Below, piece by piece: positions 25,536 through 38,107 of a stretch of 64,000 bases of DNA. The translations under genes and the position numbers were made by a program. Origin of the DNA: Neodiprion pinetum. Taxonomy: Eukaryota > Arthropoda > Insecta > Hymenoptera > Diprionidae. Below the pieces are notes generated by a model. It ran no database searches, was not told the DNA's origin, and saw only the letters and a list, made by a program, of their open reading frames with translations. The DNA lies in contig NC_060232.1 in NCBI RefSeq assembly GCF_021155775.2, positions 30,387,922 to 30,451,921 of the forward strand, read 5' to 3'. Position 1 is the stretch's first letter. The number at the start of each line of letters is the position of its first letter.

Positions 25536-27132
25536 ATGAGCACGTCTCCCATAACAAACGATAAAGAACAAAATATTGAAGCTCATTCAAAACCGGTCAC
25601 TAAAAATGACAACAAGAACGATGTTCAAATTTTGTACGTTCGAGATACGGGTGATCCGTCTAACACAGTAAGAAATTTACTCCCGTCTTCTCTTTTGAAT
25701 CTATATTCTTGAAAATTATTTAAAAATTTTGATGACAAATTTGTATACCCGCTTGATTTTTATATAACTTAACTGAATCAACTGTTAAATACTTTGTTCA
25801 AAAAATCATTACACTTACATACATAAAAAGAAAGGCAACTAATATGATAACCTGCATTTTAAAATATTACCAATTGATTTTAGAACCAATCAAAAGTCAC
25901 AAAAGAAATGCTTTGTCAAATTATAGATACAAATTTATGACTTTCGACAAGAATGAAGTGATCCGTTAAGAACGCAAATCACAGATCAGTTGAAATAAAA
26001 AATATGACTATTTGAGTGTGAAAAATTTTCAACGGGTGATTATTGTTACTTACAACATAATTGTGAATAAAATAGTGTGTACAAAAGGTCGTACTAAGTA
26101 AGATAATACGTAATACGCGTATGCTATAAATATTCATCTTATACATTGCAAATACGCCGTGAAAGTTGCGAAGGCCGGACCTCCATCCAGAAGATGCATT
26201 CGTAAAACGCAAAAAAAAAAAATGATGCGTCAATAACTAAACGTTTTACGCATACGTTGGCTGCCTCGTCACCAATTCCAACGACCAGTACACGCATTGT
26301 TGAATAGCGATCTTCGCAGGAAGAGTATCGCTTGGAATTTAATGGACCTATGTATATTTCTCCAAAACGGACAATCAGCCCACCACCGGAAACCAATGCT
26401 GTTCCAATAACTCATCAACGATGCATATTTCTTGGATAATTATGAAGCAATTACATGAATTACTGACAAGTTCCTTGTAATTTTAACATATATAATGTAA
26501 ATCATTAACGGTCTAACAATGTCTCTTATACACTTTGTAAAATTCTTCTACGTAAGTCTGCAAAATTTATAAATTCTGTTTGCGGAAATCTGTAGAAATT
26601 CTTCGGTAGAACAGAATCTTGTCTCAGAAAAGACTAGTGGATTGTTGGAAGCAGAACACTTAAAACTTTCGGAAGGTCTTACAACCTTTCATCTGTATTT
26701 TTTTAACAAAGATATCGTAGATAATTGATGAGAATTTGATTATAAAGAATCCAGAAAATCCATCTTTAGGTAATATCAGTATTTAGCTTCTGATATCCGA
26801 TATATAGTATCATTACACAATTGTATCCTCTGGGTAATATTATTATTAGGGGTTACCGAAAAAGTGCTGAAATTCCGCATAAAACAGTATTGACTTTGTC
26901 GGGAACACATATTCTCAAACTCGAAGTTCCTAACAATCAACACGGACACTGCCATAAATGTATAATAAAGTGGACAGGTATGAGTAATTATAATCTTAGC
27001 CACTCGATAATAAATTTCTGAACAATCTTGTGTTGGGGGGGTCAGCGTACAGAGCCGCAAACGCTTTCAGCTTTTGGATTTGTTCAACTGAATTCGTATA
27101 ATGGCGCGCTTGTAGATAAAGAAGACTGGTAA
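25536..27132 (+). CDS. Unrecognised small multi-exon gene upstream of PCNA
   Basis: Five short open segments with splice signals join in phase to 156 residues: 25536-25667 (start MSTSPITNDKEQNIEAH, donor GTAAGA), 26320-26351, 26596-26694 (NSSVEQNLVSEKTSGLLEAE), 26850-26977 (YRKSAEIPHKTVLTLSGTHI, donor GTATGA) and 27053-27132 (PQTLSAFGFVQLNSYNGALV, then DKEDW and stop). The last two joints are good. The second exon is uncertain: its open frame runs on through MYISPKRTISPPPETNAVPI to 26437, so it may be longer. No domain is recognised. An HGHCHKC cluster in exon 4 is the only notable motif. Most exons are too short to show up as long open frames. The stop lies about 195 bp before the PCNA ATG, so PCNA's promoter may overlap this gene's 3' end. 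It could also be an eroding gene. Confidence 0.45.
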
Positions 27133-27156
27133 GGGCCTCTACATCCTCTCGAGAGA

Positions 27157-27168
27157 TTTCGGCGCCAA
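27157..27168. promoter_or_regulatory. E2F-like site upstream of PCNA
   Basis: TTTCGGCGCCAA contains an almost palindromic GGCGCC core; the reverse strand reads TTGGCGCC, close to the E2F consensus. It lies about 160 bp before the PCNA start codon. PCNA is a classical E2F target in animals, so the role is plausible but inferred. Confidence 0.4.
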
Positions 27169-27326
27169 CAAAACGCGGGTAAAATCTTGCTCCCCAGTCC
27201 CGGTGTTTAATGTCTGTCTTGCCGGCTTGTTGTGGGTTGTAACTTTACTGTAGACTGTGTTGCGGGTCTTTTCACCAAGTACATTCGTTTTTAATAGTTT
27301 CAAAGTTGATCGAAGAGGAGCTAAAA

Positions 27327-29855
27327 ATGTTCGAGGCACGTTTGGTTCAGAGTGCGATATTGAAGAAGGTTTTGGAGGCGATAAAGGACCTCCTAACCGA
27401 AGCCACCTTCGACTGTTCCGATTCGGGAATTCAGTTGCAGGCTATGGACAATGCTCACGTTTCTTTGGTGTCTTTGAATCTGCGAAGCGATGGCTTCGAC
27501 AAATATAGATGCGACAGAAATTTATCGATGGGTATGAATCTGGGCAAGTAAGTTGCTTCATCAAACTGGTCGTCCGTTCTTTTGAGAGGTTATACACACA
27601 GTGCCGATACTAAAATTTTAAACGCGGCTGCTTTGTTCTCAGCCTTGAAAAAAGTAATCTGCAATTCTTAGCAGTTACATCGTATATTAACAAGAAAAAT
27701 GACGACACTGGCAATATAATATCGTTTGTGCGTCACTTGCTTGTATTTTTTGAGTAACAGTAACGATGATAACTCATGAGTGAATGCAAATTTCGTTCAC
27801 ACCTTATTTGCCCTTTGTCTTGAATCGTCATCTTATTAATACTTGATAGCTGATCAACGTGAATATCAGTTTTGTTACTAAACATTATGAATCACTGTTT
27901 TACAACATGTCGTCCCTGTTACATATCGAGTCGTACTAATTCAACGATTTGAACCCAAAATATTATAATTTTCAGCATGACAAAAATTATGAAATGTGCT
28001 GGAGCAGAAGATACTGTTACGATGAAAGCTCAGGATAATGCTGATGTGGTTGCATTTATGTTTGAATCCAAAAATCAGGAAAAAGTTTCAGATTATGAAA
28101 TGAAACTTATGAATCTAGATCAGGAACATCTTGGTATTCCAGTAAGTTCCTGTTCTTGAAGTAATAATAACTGATTAGGAATACGAATTCTGCAATATTT
28201 TTGTTGGAAAGATTCATTCATGTTTTATCAATTCAGCGAAAGAAGACCCAAACTTCTCAATGCAAAACTATTTGGTCCATTTTTGACATATTTGATTCAA
28301 GCAACGAAACAAATGTTTGTGTCCAAACCGTTTTGAGTTTTTTGAAATTCATGTGTAACATAAACAGTTGAATTCTGAAACTGTAAAATGCTCGGTACAT
28401 TAATAAATACAATGTGAGCCATCTCAATTATAAGAAAACCTATTTTGCACAGAATTAGGGAAAGACTATAATCCTTGATCCTTGAGTATTGTTATTAGTG
28501 ATAATGTGTAGGTGAAGATAGGTGCAGAGTGTATCAACAATCATATTTTTTTTCTTCAGGAAACTGACTATTCCTGTATCGTTAAAATGCCTTCCCAAGA
28601 ATTTGCACGTATATGCAGAGATCTGAGCCAGTTTGGTGAATCCATGGCTATTTCTTGTACCAAGGAAGGTGTGAAGTTTAGTTCAGCTGGTGATATTGGT
28701 TCAGGTATATAAATGAACTATCATTACACTGTAAATTTAGATAAATACATTCATGATAATAATACCTCAATTAAATGATAAAAAAAATTTGTGCAACATC
28801 TAAGAACTTAAATTTTGTTGTACATATTTGACAAAGCACAAGATTTACCATGCTTTATTTTTCAACTATCTATTGACCTTTGTTGCTTCCTTTCACTACC
28901 AGGGAGATTAATCGCCGACATATTTAACACTTTGCCGTCCGGCGACAGCACAGTGGTGACGTGCGCAAACTGGTGGCCAACGGCCGGCGACACCACAGTG
29001 GTGTTGTGAGCACAGTACCGCTCGGGGTCGGTGACGACACTTTAGTGTATTTAGCTTTCTGCTGGTGTTTTGTTTCGGTAACAATAAGTTACACAAGTGA
29101 TCAAACTTTTTATTTGTATAAGTTCTTGTGCCCTTTCATAATGGCAGACGAAAGAGACGATGCAAATATTTACGACGAATGCACGGACGATTTGTCTGAC
29201 GTTCCGGATGACTTGGCCGATTGGGAAGACATTGAAAATGAGAACTAACGACGAGATTAGTAAAACTTGACAATTTATAATCTCCCGATAATGTCAAGAA
29301 CGGCCGGCGACAAGTCAAGTGATCCGAATAAGCGCTGCCGGCGCCAGGCGAATAAATATTTACGAATCGTGCGGACGGCAAAGTGTTAATATAGTGACAT
29401 CTCTACAATTTTGAAATCGTCAGTTTATTATCAGTTGAATTCAGCCAAACGATTTTGCTCTTATGTTGTATTCTTAATGAATCAAAATCTCAATGTCAAT
29501 GCACATAAGTCAGGTTATCACAAGCATGTAGCTATGATAGTATGAATGTAATAGTCGAGCCAGTGGTTTCTCTACTTCTAGTGGTATTTGTTTTATTATT
29601 TCAGCCAACATCAAATTAGCTCAAACTGCGAATGTGGACGCTGAAGAGGAAGCTGTGGTCATAGAAATGCAGGAGCCAGTATCATTAACGTTTGCTTGCC
29701 GGTATTTGAACAGTTTTACAAAAGCAACACCCCTTTCTGCTCAAGTTCAACTTTCAATGTCTGCCGATGTCCCACTGGTTGTTGAATACAAAATTGGGGA
29801 ACTTGGACACATCAGATATTATTTGGCACCTAAAATCGAAGACGAAGACAACTAA
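27327..29855 (+). CDS. PCNA: Proliferating cell nuclear antigen
   Basis: Exons 27327-27547, 27976-28141, 28560-28704 and 29605-29855 join in phase to exactly 260 residues, the fly length. PCNA is the trimeric DNA sliding clamp that tethers polymerases delta and epsilon and many repair factors in the nucleus. The start MFEARLVQSAILKKVLEAIK, the interdomain region MNLDQEHLGIPETDYSC and the end YYLAPKIEDEDN are diagnostic; the last two contribute to the PIP-box binding groove. The ubiquitin/SUMO acceptor equivalent to human Lys164 is present in CTKEGVKF. No residue expected in the family appears to be missing. The third intron carries a piggyBac-type insertion (28924-29389), which is clear of the splice sites (220 bp from the donor, 215 bp from the acceptor). 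Expression is probably S-phase linked (E2F-like site upstream). Confidence 0.97.
28924..29389 (+). mobile_element. piggyBac-type element, internally deleted, in PCNA intron 3
   Basis: TTAA at 28924-28927 and 29386-29389 flanks a 458-bp element. Its ends are perfect 14-bp inverted repeats (CACTTTGCCGTCCG at 28928-28941 and its reverse complement at 29372-29385). TTAA duplication is the signature of piggyBac transposition. Near the left end a 20-bp unit (CCGGCGACAGCACAGTGGTG, 28939-28958) repeats with one change about 40 bp on, and ACGGCCGGCGACA recurs near the right end. Only a fragment of a coding region remains. Sharp ends and an intact TTAA pair suggest a fairly recent copy. Confidence 0.88.
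29141..29248 (+). pseudogene. Remnant N-terminus of piggyBac transposase
   Basis: A 35-codon frame, MADERDDANIYDECTDDLSD and onward, ends in a stop. Its acidic, Asp-rich character and position near the left end of the element match the N-terminal region of piggyBac-like transposases. The catalytic aspartates and the C-terminal zinc-binding region are absent, so the copy cannot move itself. The family assignment rests on the terminal TTAA structure as much as on this peptide. Confidence 0.6.
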
Positions 29856-30019
29856 AGACAGGATCTGGTATTCGTGTTGTTATACCGCTCATTTTTGTTA
29901 CTGTACAAAACTGGAACACTGCAAAACATGGTGTGTTCTGAGATGAACCCTATCATTGTGCCTTGATGTTGGAGAAATGATCCATGTGAGCAGTCGAAGA
30001 ATTAGTCACTGGATATTTT

Positions 30020-30025
30020 AATAAA
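30020..30025 (+). terminator. AATAAA poly(A) signal of PCNA
   Basis: A canonical hexamer about 165 bp past the PCNA stop codon and the first on this strand. The 3' UTR would be about 190 nt. Confidence 0.6.
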
Positions 30026-30029
30026 TTCC

Positions 30030-31447
30030 TTATTTTTCATCGTCATAGAGCGATTTCCAACTTTTATACATTCTGTAACTAATATCTATAACCAATACTA
30101 GATGACAATATGAAGTACTTCTCAACGAAATGAGTTAATCAAGCTGACTGATATTTCGAAGGTAATTTATTAGCAAAATGTACAGTTAAAATTATTTGGC
30201 TGGCCACAATGTTAATGTGATGAGGAGTTGGCTCTAAAATCTGCAATAGAATAGCGTGATCGCATGGATTAATTTAACGTTGAGTTACTTTGCAATGTAC
30301 ATTGAACAGCTTCTGTCATAAGCCGTGCTTGTTTCGAAAGTATTGCGTTTGTAGCATAAGAGGAGAACCAAATATATTTCCGAAATTTTTGATACATTTT
30401 GTGACTCTTAATTCCATAACCTAGCCTAATTGAAGTTTAAAATTTAATTAATATATTTCTTAATTCGTAAATCTATCCAAGCTACGGTAATATAAAAATA
30501 CATAATTAGCTTACGAATTGCCTAGAAGTATATAATTAAATCTTAAGTCATTTGGATTTTGAATTAGTATTTAGTAGTTAAATATCGATCATTAGAAGGT
30601 AAATAATGGCTAGAAATATTATACACTCAATTACTCAGGTCAAGATGTTTATAAGATAATAGTTCACTCATTATTTCTCGTACATTCATTAATTATTATT
30701 ACTATTATTATTATTATTTTTATTATTACCCTTTACTTCAGTAAATTTTTTTACAATAATTTTTGCAAAAATCGAAATAGCAACAAAATGTAATACTTTG
30801 GCAATATTTGTCAGCCTCTTTGGTTAAAAAGCCCTGGTATTGCTTTGTCGTCTACTATTTTGCAACTACATGTTAATATTTTTTTTTTTTTCCGATTTTA
30901 GTTTTGCTTTTTTGTAGTGGATTTTTACTTTAACTATATTTATATATCCATCTTATACTTAATATTTGATTCACTGTAGAGACGTTTTTATAGATGCAAG
31001 TTACACAGGACTTGGCAAATGTCAAAACTGCAAGTGGAAACTTTGTTTCTATAACTTGGAGTAACAGGTGTATGCATGATATTATGTAAGTTTGACAAGT
31101 CTACTCAATCGTCATGCACATTTTAGACGAGTAAATTTTAAATAGAAAATGGAACATTCCGTATGACCGACGAATGCTATGATTATTTCTATCTTTCGTT
31201 TTTGACACGTCTCATAAAATTGGATCTTGTAGTTTTGCATACGTACAGGGTCATTCATTTATTGCTGAACTTGAGGACCACTACCGCCGCAGTTCTACCT
31301 GGCACTCGCATCAGGGGTCCTCTCTCACCCGGGTCGACATTCAGCAATGAATGTATTTCAGTGGCTCTGCTATTCATAACTGACAGCAGCGTTACAAAGC
31401 CTAGCCACATGATGGTATGCAAAAGCAAAAAAAAAAAGGAAAACAAC
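30030..31447. other. AT-rich convergent spacer between PCNA and the BTB gene
   Basis: I see no coding exon. The stretch separates two convergent genes and probably contains the 3' UTR of the leftward BTB-zinc-finger gene. It includes ATT trinucleotide-rich DNA around 30695-30730. Short frames near 31163-31503 overlap on opposite strands and have no domains. Confidence 0.45.
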
Positions 31448-33636
31448 TTAAGTATTCTTATTACCATTACTGCCATATAAGCTAGGGTGTACAAACTTAT
31501 CATGAAGCGTTCGCAGATGTCTTAGTAAATTACTTTTAACATTAAAACCTTTCTTGCAGTATGAACATAGAAACGGCTTTTCACCAGTGTGTGTTCTCTG
31601 ATGAATAACCATTGATGCATGGCTGGGAAATACTTTTTGGCAGATGTTGCATAATTTTTGATGGCTGTGAACTCTTTTTGGTTTTGGAGGCGCTGAATTA
31701 TTCATGAGCGCGAGTTGTTCTTCGGTATGTTCTGTTTGTATGTGTCGCACCCATTCTTGAGGAGTAGGATACATGTTACCACATAGGTCACATTTTAGAG
31801 GTGGAAAATCTTTACTATCGTCATCGGTGTCACCCTGCATTTGAAGAAATATTTCATGAGTGATTGGGGACTAGTTGCATGGTAAGACACGGTCTTCAAA
31901 GAAATGTGTAATTCTACATGCAGCCATTTCTCATTGTCAAACAAGTGGCATATAAGGATTCAATGCAAATGAAATGGAGTTACCTTTCGTTTTCTTCTTC
32001 TATTTTCCGTCATATCGGCATGGGTAAATTCTATGTGTCGAACCCAATCAGATGGTCTGTTAAATGTTTGGCTACACATGTCGCAAGTCAGAGGCGTATA
32101 TTCCTCTTCTTCCATTTCTCCTTCTTCATCAGCACTGTGTACAATCTCCTATCGAACAACAATTTAACATTATTATTATTATTGGATTATTAGGTAATAC
32201 TGTGTATAAGTTGAGTCTAAATTTGGCAAGTGATATTCAGTATCACAGACTTAAGACTTACACTCAGCTCTATATGGTACAATATGATTAAGGTACGAAT
32301 GCATACTCGTAGATGGTAGAATATGAATACGAGACATAATCATAATAACGTCAACATACTGGTTTGATGTCCATTTCATGATCAATTGTCAAGGTTTCAG
32401 ATGGATCAATGGTCTCCTCCCAGTCGATTGGCTCGTCTTTGACCAAAAGTTCAAGATTCAACTCGTCCTGATCCTGAAAAATTGATAAATTATTCTACAG
32501 GCTATTAACGTTTGGCATATAACATGATGTCATAGCATTCAAAGAGTGTTGGATGCTGAAGGAATACCAAGAAAATAAGCAGTTATGAAATATAACACAG
32601 TTTCATATTTATAGGTCTGTGAAATAGTTCAATAAGAACAATCATTATTTTCCACGGTTGTTTGTTTGTACTGGATTAGAAGCAGTCAGTGGTTACATTG
32701 CTAAACTCAACGACTTGTTCTTCATATAAAAGTTATATACAAACAATAATATTATCATATCATACATTGTCACCAGCTTCGCTTCTTGTCCTATTGGATT
32801 CAGTTTCGCTATTGACACTTTTTCTTTTTTTGGCATTGGCTTCAGGATTACCGTTCGTTTTACTTTCATCTTCGTTCTTCTTTCCTTCGTGGACTTTAGT
32901 ACTCTCGGGGTCTTTTACATTCTCATCATTTTTTTCCACAAGTTTGCCATCGGATGATTTTGGGGTGGGGACGGTACTCTGAGTTATTACCGGCTGCTGA
33001 ACATTTTCAATAATTTTCTCAGGCATCGGTTGGACCAATTTAATTTTCTGAATCTGTCCAGCGAGAGGGGCTGCTTCCTTTTTATCACGTTCGACTTTTT
33101 GACTGTTTGATTGAATATTCTCCTTCTTACTACCATTATTCGATCTCCATAATCCACGAACTCTAAGTATATCACCTGCTTTCAGAACTCCTTCTAACTG
33201 GTCATTAGTAACCGTCGCTTCACCGCTGTACATGTACTGGATCAAGATCTTCAATGTCCGATACCCAATTTCAGTGGGCAGCACCTATTGAATCCGATAA
33301 AATTTTTAATTCAAGATATGGTTGTCCATAAAAATTGGTAGTATAGAAAAACAGCTTCGGTATGATTAACAATTAATATCATTTTGCCTTGAAGCTTACC
33401 ACAATAATAGGTGCGTTAGTGTTTGCGCCAAAATGACAAGTTTGAAATATGTGACTTAGGTAAGATGAACAGGCTGCAAGAACAAAACGATGAGCCGCAA
33501 CATGCCTGCCACAAGAAGTTGCTAACAAAACGTCGGCGAATGATTCGGAGTGGAGTAGCGTTGCCACGGAGCTGTGAAGATGAGCTCCATAGCTGTGCCA
33601 CTTCAACTGATAATTCTCTGACGCAGCAACAGCCAT
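31448..33636 (-). CDS. BTB domain C2H2 zinc-finger transcription factor
   Basis: Exons 33636-33400, 33284-32766, 32473-32360, 32148-31984 and 31834-31448 all join in phase to 473 residues. Residues about 10-125 form a BTB/POZ domain of the insect ttk type (YQLKWHSYGAHL, ESFADVLLATSCGRHVAAHR, then YRTLKILIQYMYSGEATV), which mediates dimerisation. A long charged, Lys/Glu/Asn-rich linker follows, with an acidic patch (VKDEPIDWEE). Four C2H2 fingers are visible: CDMC..HIEFTH, CDLC..HIQTEH, CNIC..HQRTH and CSYC..HLRTLH. The TGEKPF linker joins only the last two. The start ATG lies six bases after an acceptor (TTATTTTCAG|AAAAC), so a 5' UTR exon lies upstream. It is probably a nuclear sequence-specific regulator. 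It shows general likeness to lola/tramtrack-class proteins, but I cannot name an ortholog. Confidence 0.92.
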
Positions 33637-33699
33637 GTTTTCTGAAAATAATAACTGACTTATAAAAACTGACAAATTTTCATAATCACAGGACAAATG

Positions 33700-36600
33700 G
33701 AAAATTTAACTGCATACATCGGATGAGTGCAAACTCACGTCACGACCAATATTTACAGATACACTATACTTTACTATACGACATGAAAGGGGGATTTTCA
33801 GCAATTAGTGACTTACGATAATGGAATTACTTAATTACTTTGTAACCCCAAAATAGCATTTAATTCGAAACTTGTGAAGGCTAGGAAAATCAGGGTTTTG
33901 TCTGGAAAACTTACAGGTGAGTAATTAAAATAACTAAAGGTAAAAAAATACGACGATAGGAGCAACCGCCTAGAAGATCCTCTTAAAGCACCTCCGATTT
34001 TGTAACAACTCATTTCGTCTTTTTTGGGGTTAAACAGCTTCACGTTTGTGATGGTACTTTTATCGCTTGCACATGAATCAAGTCTTTCAGTCAGTAAAAA
34101 TGTGAGTCTTTCTGTTTTTGCGAAAATAGTACGTTCGTCAATAGCAAAACCGCGCAAACTATGCCTGGAAATCAGTGTAACGTCCAAGATGCTGTTTAAA
34201 TGCCCGTAACATAAGTGAATAAAAAATTCCGAAAAATTATTCAAACTGTTTTTCGTTGGAGATTCTCAGAATACCTAATATTGTTAATTGGTGAATTCGC
34301 GTATGGGTATTGGGATGTATTCGACAATATCGTTCTACAATGTATCAAGTACTACAATGCCTATTCGTAAACAATCGCATCATATCGTAGGCGGACGTTA
34401 TTGAAACAATAAATTGCATCATTGTTATCTATCAGGCTTTTGCACGATTTGCTGAGTATTACAGTTCAAAATCACGTCTGACAGCAGATTATCTATCCAA
34501 GAAACACAATTCAAAGTTTAAAATAATTCTTAAATCAGATCGAGATGATTCTATAATTATGTAGCGGAATAATGAAAGGGATGACTGCAAATCACTGCAA
34601 CGTGGTTGTAGTGCAATAATAAATTGTTGATTTTCAAAAATTAAATCAACAAGCTTATAAAAACTGAGACTGTTGCAGCTAAATTGAAATTAGGTTCATC
34701 GGTTAAGATCTTCGGTATTGATCTATAAAAGACAGTTTACTTATCGTTAGTTTGGATGAAAAATAAATAACGAGACGGAAAATATTCGAAATAGGAAGGA
34801 TGCAAAGTGCCAAAATGTAATTGATCGTGGCCACGAATCGCGGATTTTAAATAGCGTAAAAGAAAAAAACGTTCCGACTTTGAAAATTATTAACAACGAA
34901 GTGACGTCCGATGCATAATTATACTTGAAAATAGTTTGTTGAAACAAGCGTGTAAGTTTATGCGAAGAATAGAGGCGCGGATAATTGTCCTCATTTGACG
35001 ACCCGTAGACGACGAACGACACTTTGCACGAACGAAGGAAAAGGAATAACGGAGGCAAAACCTTGTACTGCATATTCGGAACATTAACGAGGAGATCTTG
35101 GCAGAGTTATTTACGACAAACTAGAAGCATTACAATTACCTGACATTCAAAGAAGGAGAGAAACACTGTTAGCGATGGTAAAACGCGAAATGCTTCGATG
35201 TTTTTCACGTATTTCTCGGACCCGATGTTTTGAAAGGCGCTTCACAGACGGGGCACAGGGCAGATATGAACATCGAAGCTCCGCGTAGGGGTCTAAAAAT
35301 CGATATTTCGGTCTTTGCTCCATCCGTTGTCGTCGGTGTATTCGGGTAGGGTGCCCCACAACGTGCATCATCGATTTTCTCAGCTACCAATCGCACGCAT
35401 TCATTTATCGTATCGATCCCCCGAGCTGATTTCAGCGTTTGCGTCCGTCCATCCGCACCCGTCTAGGCGAGCGAGGATTCATACCTACCACCCATTACTG
35501 GCTAGGTATAACGTAAGCGCTACAAGTGAATCCGCTATCTGCAAAACCGAACCGGCTCATTGATCTATTCTATCTTTACGTAATATCTGCACTCACACTT
35601 CACCACGATCCCGGCCTTTCAACCCTGCCCGTATCTTATCCCAGTACTCTTAATTCGAGCTCGCATAATGTGTGTTAGGTCCTTGCCGGGAGCCTGGATC
35701 GCCTCGATTTCAACATCGACCCGGATTGTATTAAACAACCTCGAATGCAGCTATAATTATCGTTGTCACTGTTCAAGATACAATGTATAGATACGGTGAT
35801 TGTTCCATTAGACGCGGCGCGTTACATATCCGCTGTAGAATGTGTTATTATGCCTAGGTATAACTTGAAATTCGCCTGTAACGAATAGCTCCGTCATCTG
35901 TAGAATCTAATCATTCCGTTTCTGTCTATGTACAATTAATTTTACGATATTGCTTAAGTCTAGAATATTAATGAAGCTTGCAAGCGCTTCAAAATCTTCT
36001 CAGAAGGTATATATTTATTGTGAATTTAGAAGACAATGTGAGTATATTCCGGAAATACAAGATTGCTCCTTATCACGTCTGTGTTGATTTTGGTAGATTG
36101 AATATTTTTATTACACACCGTACATTCGCACTCGCTCATGCAGAATACGCGTTAAATAATAATAGGTATTGCTTTTGAAATTGATGTAGTACAAGCAAAT
36201 TGACAATCGGTCATATTTGCGGAGTAATGACATAATATTTAACGTTGCATGGAGTATTAGGTATACATATTTATTTGCGAACACAGTATAAGCATTGTCA
36301 GTGAATTTAAAAAAAAAAGATATCATTAACGTAGCAACTCGATCAATTCTTTCATTAATAATTGAAAGTATTTTCAAACTTATCAATACTCAGTTTGTTT
36401 TGCTAAAACAAGGTATGTACAATATAATTTTATTCAGCAGAATTATCGCAATGACGTGTCAGCGACGCATTTTTCGTTAATATGAATTTTAATGATAAAT
36501 ATCCATCGGAGAGAGATGATGAATTCGTAAACGTAAGATCAGCCAGTACTTGGTTAGATTTAAACATTTCAGCGTTGGGTAAAAAACAACAGATTAATAT

Positions 36601-37560
36601 ATGGTTCAATCACGTCCGGCACTACCCTGCGATTGGTTATTCCATAACCACGTGGGTACGAATGAACAGATTTTCTCCCAGTGGGCGCCACCTGTTTGGC
36701 GAATTAAAAGCACGAAGAATCGTTCCTTATAAATATGTGATATTGTTGTCAATGTGGAAACGGATAAAATAAGCGAGCAATAATGAGTGATATTTGACGA
36801 TGTGCCGTGGCGTGTGGCGCGCGGTTATGTCAAAATTGTGTGGATACATTAACGTCTCAACAATGCGTACCCGATTGACCTAGTTTTCACTGGATTTTGG
36901 TTTAATTGTGGATCTTAACTATGATTCTGAAGTGACTGCACTGGGAGTTGGTGGCCGAGAAGGTGATGCACCGATCATGAGTTCACGCTTTATTTTAGAA
37001 ATTAGATGTTTTTTTCTTTTCGCCTGCCCAAACCGTTAATTTGCCCGTAAGCAATCGACCTTGCTCAAACCTTTCCGCGCCTTTAATATTCACATTTATT
37101 CACAATGTTAGGTTAAGTTCGTCTACATGGTGTGTGTATGAATCACGTATGACAATTCCCATTATCTAAATGAAGATCTCGCCAACCATTATCCTCTGGA
37201 AATCGCACCAGGAAACGTGGCGGTTAGGATCTTCCGTTTACAATTCAGCCTGAGACACTTTTGAAATACGTGCCCTCTATCACTGTCACATTATTTACTG
37301 GTAACAAATCGGCCAAACTGTAAAAAGAAATGTACCGAATTTGATTGAATTAGAAAATTGTTATCAAGAATACATTTGGAATTACTTGGTGACTTTGTAT
37401 CTGCTGCTAAGACATACTTAAGTCGTTATCAATGCCTGCTGATAATTATTTTTTCTTTATCAACCGTTTGACTCAGTCAAAATGTTTGCCATGTATAAGC
37501 TTGTCGGAATTAAGATACAGTCTCAGCTGAGATTGAAGTATGACTTATAGACTTTTGAAT
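33700..37560. other. Intergenic region between divergent BTB and palmitoyltransferase genes
   Basis: No coding exon is supported across 3.9 kb. It should hold promoters and 5' UTR exons of both flanking genes. A GATTGGTTAT (inverted CCAAT) near 36630 sits in a GC-richer patch that could be promoter sequence for the rightward gene. The 96-codon frame at 36482-36772 overlaps it and has no domain, so I do not call it. Confidence 0.4.
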
Positions 37561-37571
37561 ATAAATTTTCT

Positions 37572-37793
37572 CTAATGTAAGTCAATCTGAATCAGTTTTA
37601 ACAATTTTTGTAACTTTTGTCGCTCTGTACTACAGCAATAGCAGACCTGTTGCGACATACCGTCAGATTCATAGAAGTCTACAATTCTCAAATATAATCT
37701 AAGCTTATCCCAGTGACTTTCATCACCCTTTGAGGATTGGAATTTTCCTCCTAGTCCCATGCATGCATTACAATTTTTTAATATAAATACCAA
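37572..37793 (-). pseudogene. ZAD-like zinc-finger domain fragment
   Basis: A reverse-strand frame contains NCNACMGLGG, then DKLRLYLRIVDFYESDGMSQ, then QVCYCCSTERQKLQKLLKLI, ending in a stop. The C-x2-C ... VC-x2-C spacing and the pattern of a hydrophobic helix followed by G-x-x-QQVCYxC resemble the second half of insect ZAD (zinc-finger-associated) domains. No C2H2 fingers, partner exon or good start codon were found nearby. It may be a gene fragment, a short ZAD-only gene with a missed first exon, or chance. Confidence 0.3.
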
Positions 37794-38107
37794 TATATGA
37801 TATAGTAAATTGAGAGATAAATTTTTGTCTGATTTTTATCGATCACAGGTATCAATCTACTGCTAGTATTCATACCAGAACATCGTCGTATATGGAGGAC
37901 ACAATAAATCATTATTCGTAATCTGACACAAACGCGTTACCAGCTCGTCAATTTAAGATGGTTAAATGAATGGTGGCTGAATTAACGTACAACCAAACAA
38001 AAAAAAAAAAAACACCACCTGGTTTTAGGGGAATCTCTCCAGAAATCCGATTTGGCAATTATATATAAAAGTACATTGACCGCACTAATTAAGAACCCTT
38101 GCTCAAC

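Noticed and set aside
28961..29248. 95-codon frame running through the piggyBac element
   Set aside because: Only the last 35 codons from the internal ATG look like transposase; the upstream part is terminal repeat sequence.
36482..36772. 96-codon forward frame
   Set aside because: No recognisable domain and it overlaps promoter-like sequence with an inverted CCAAT box.
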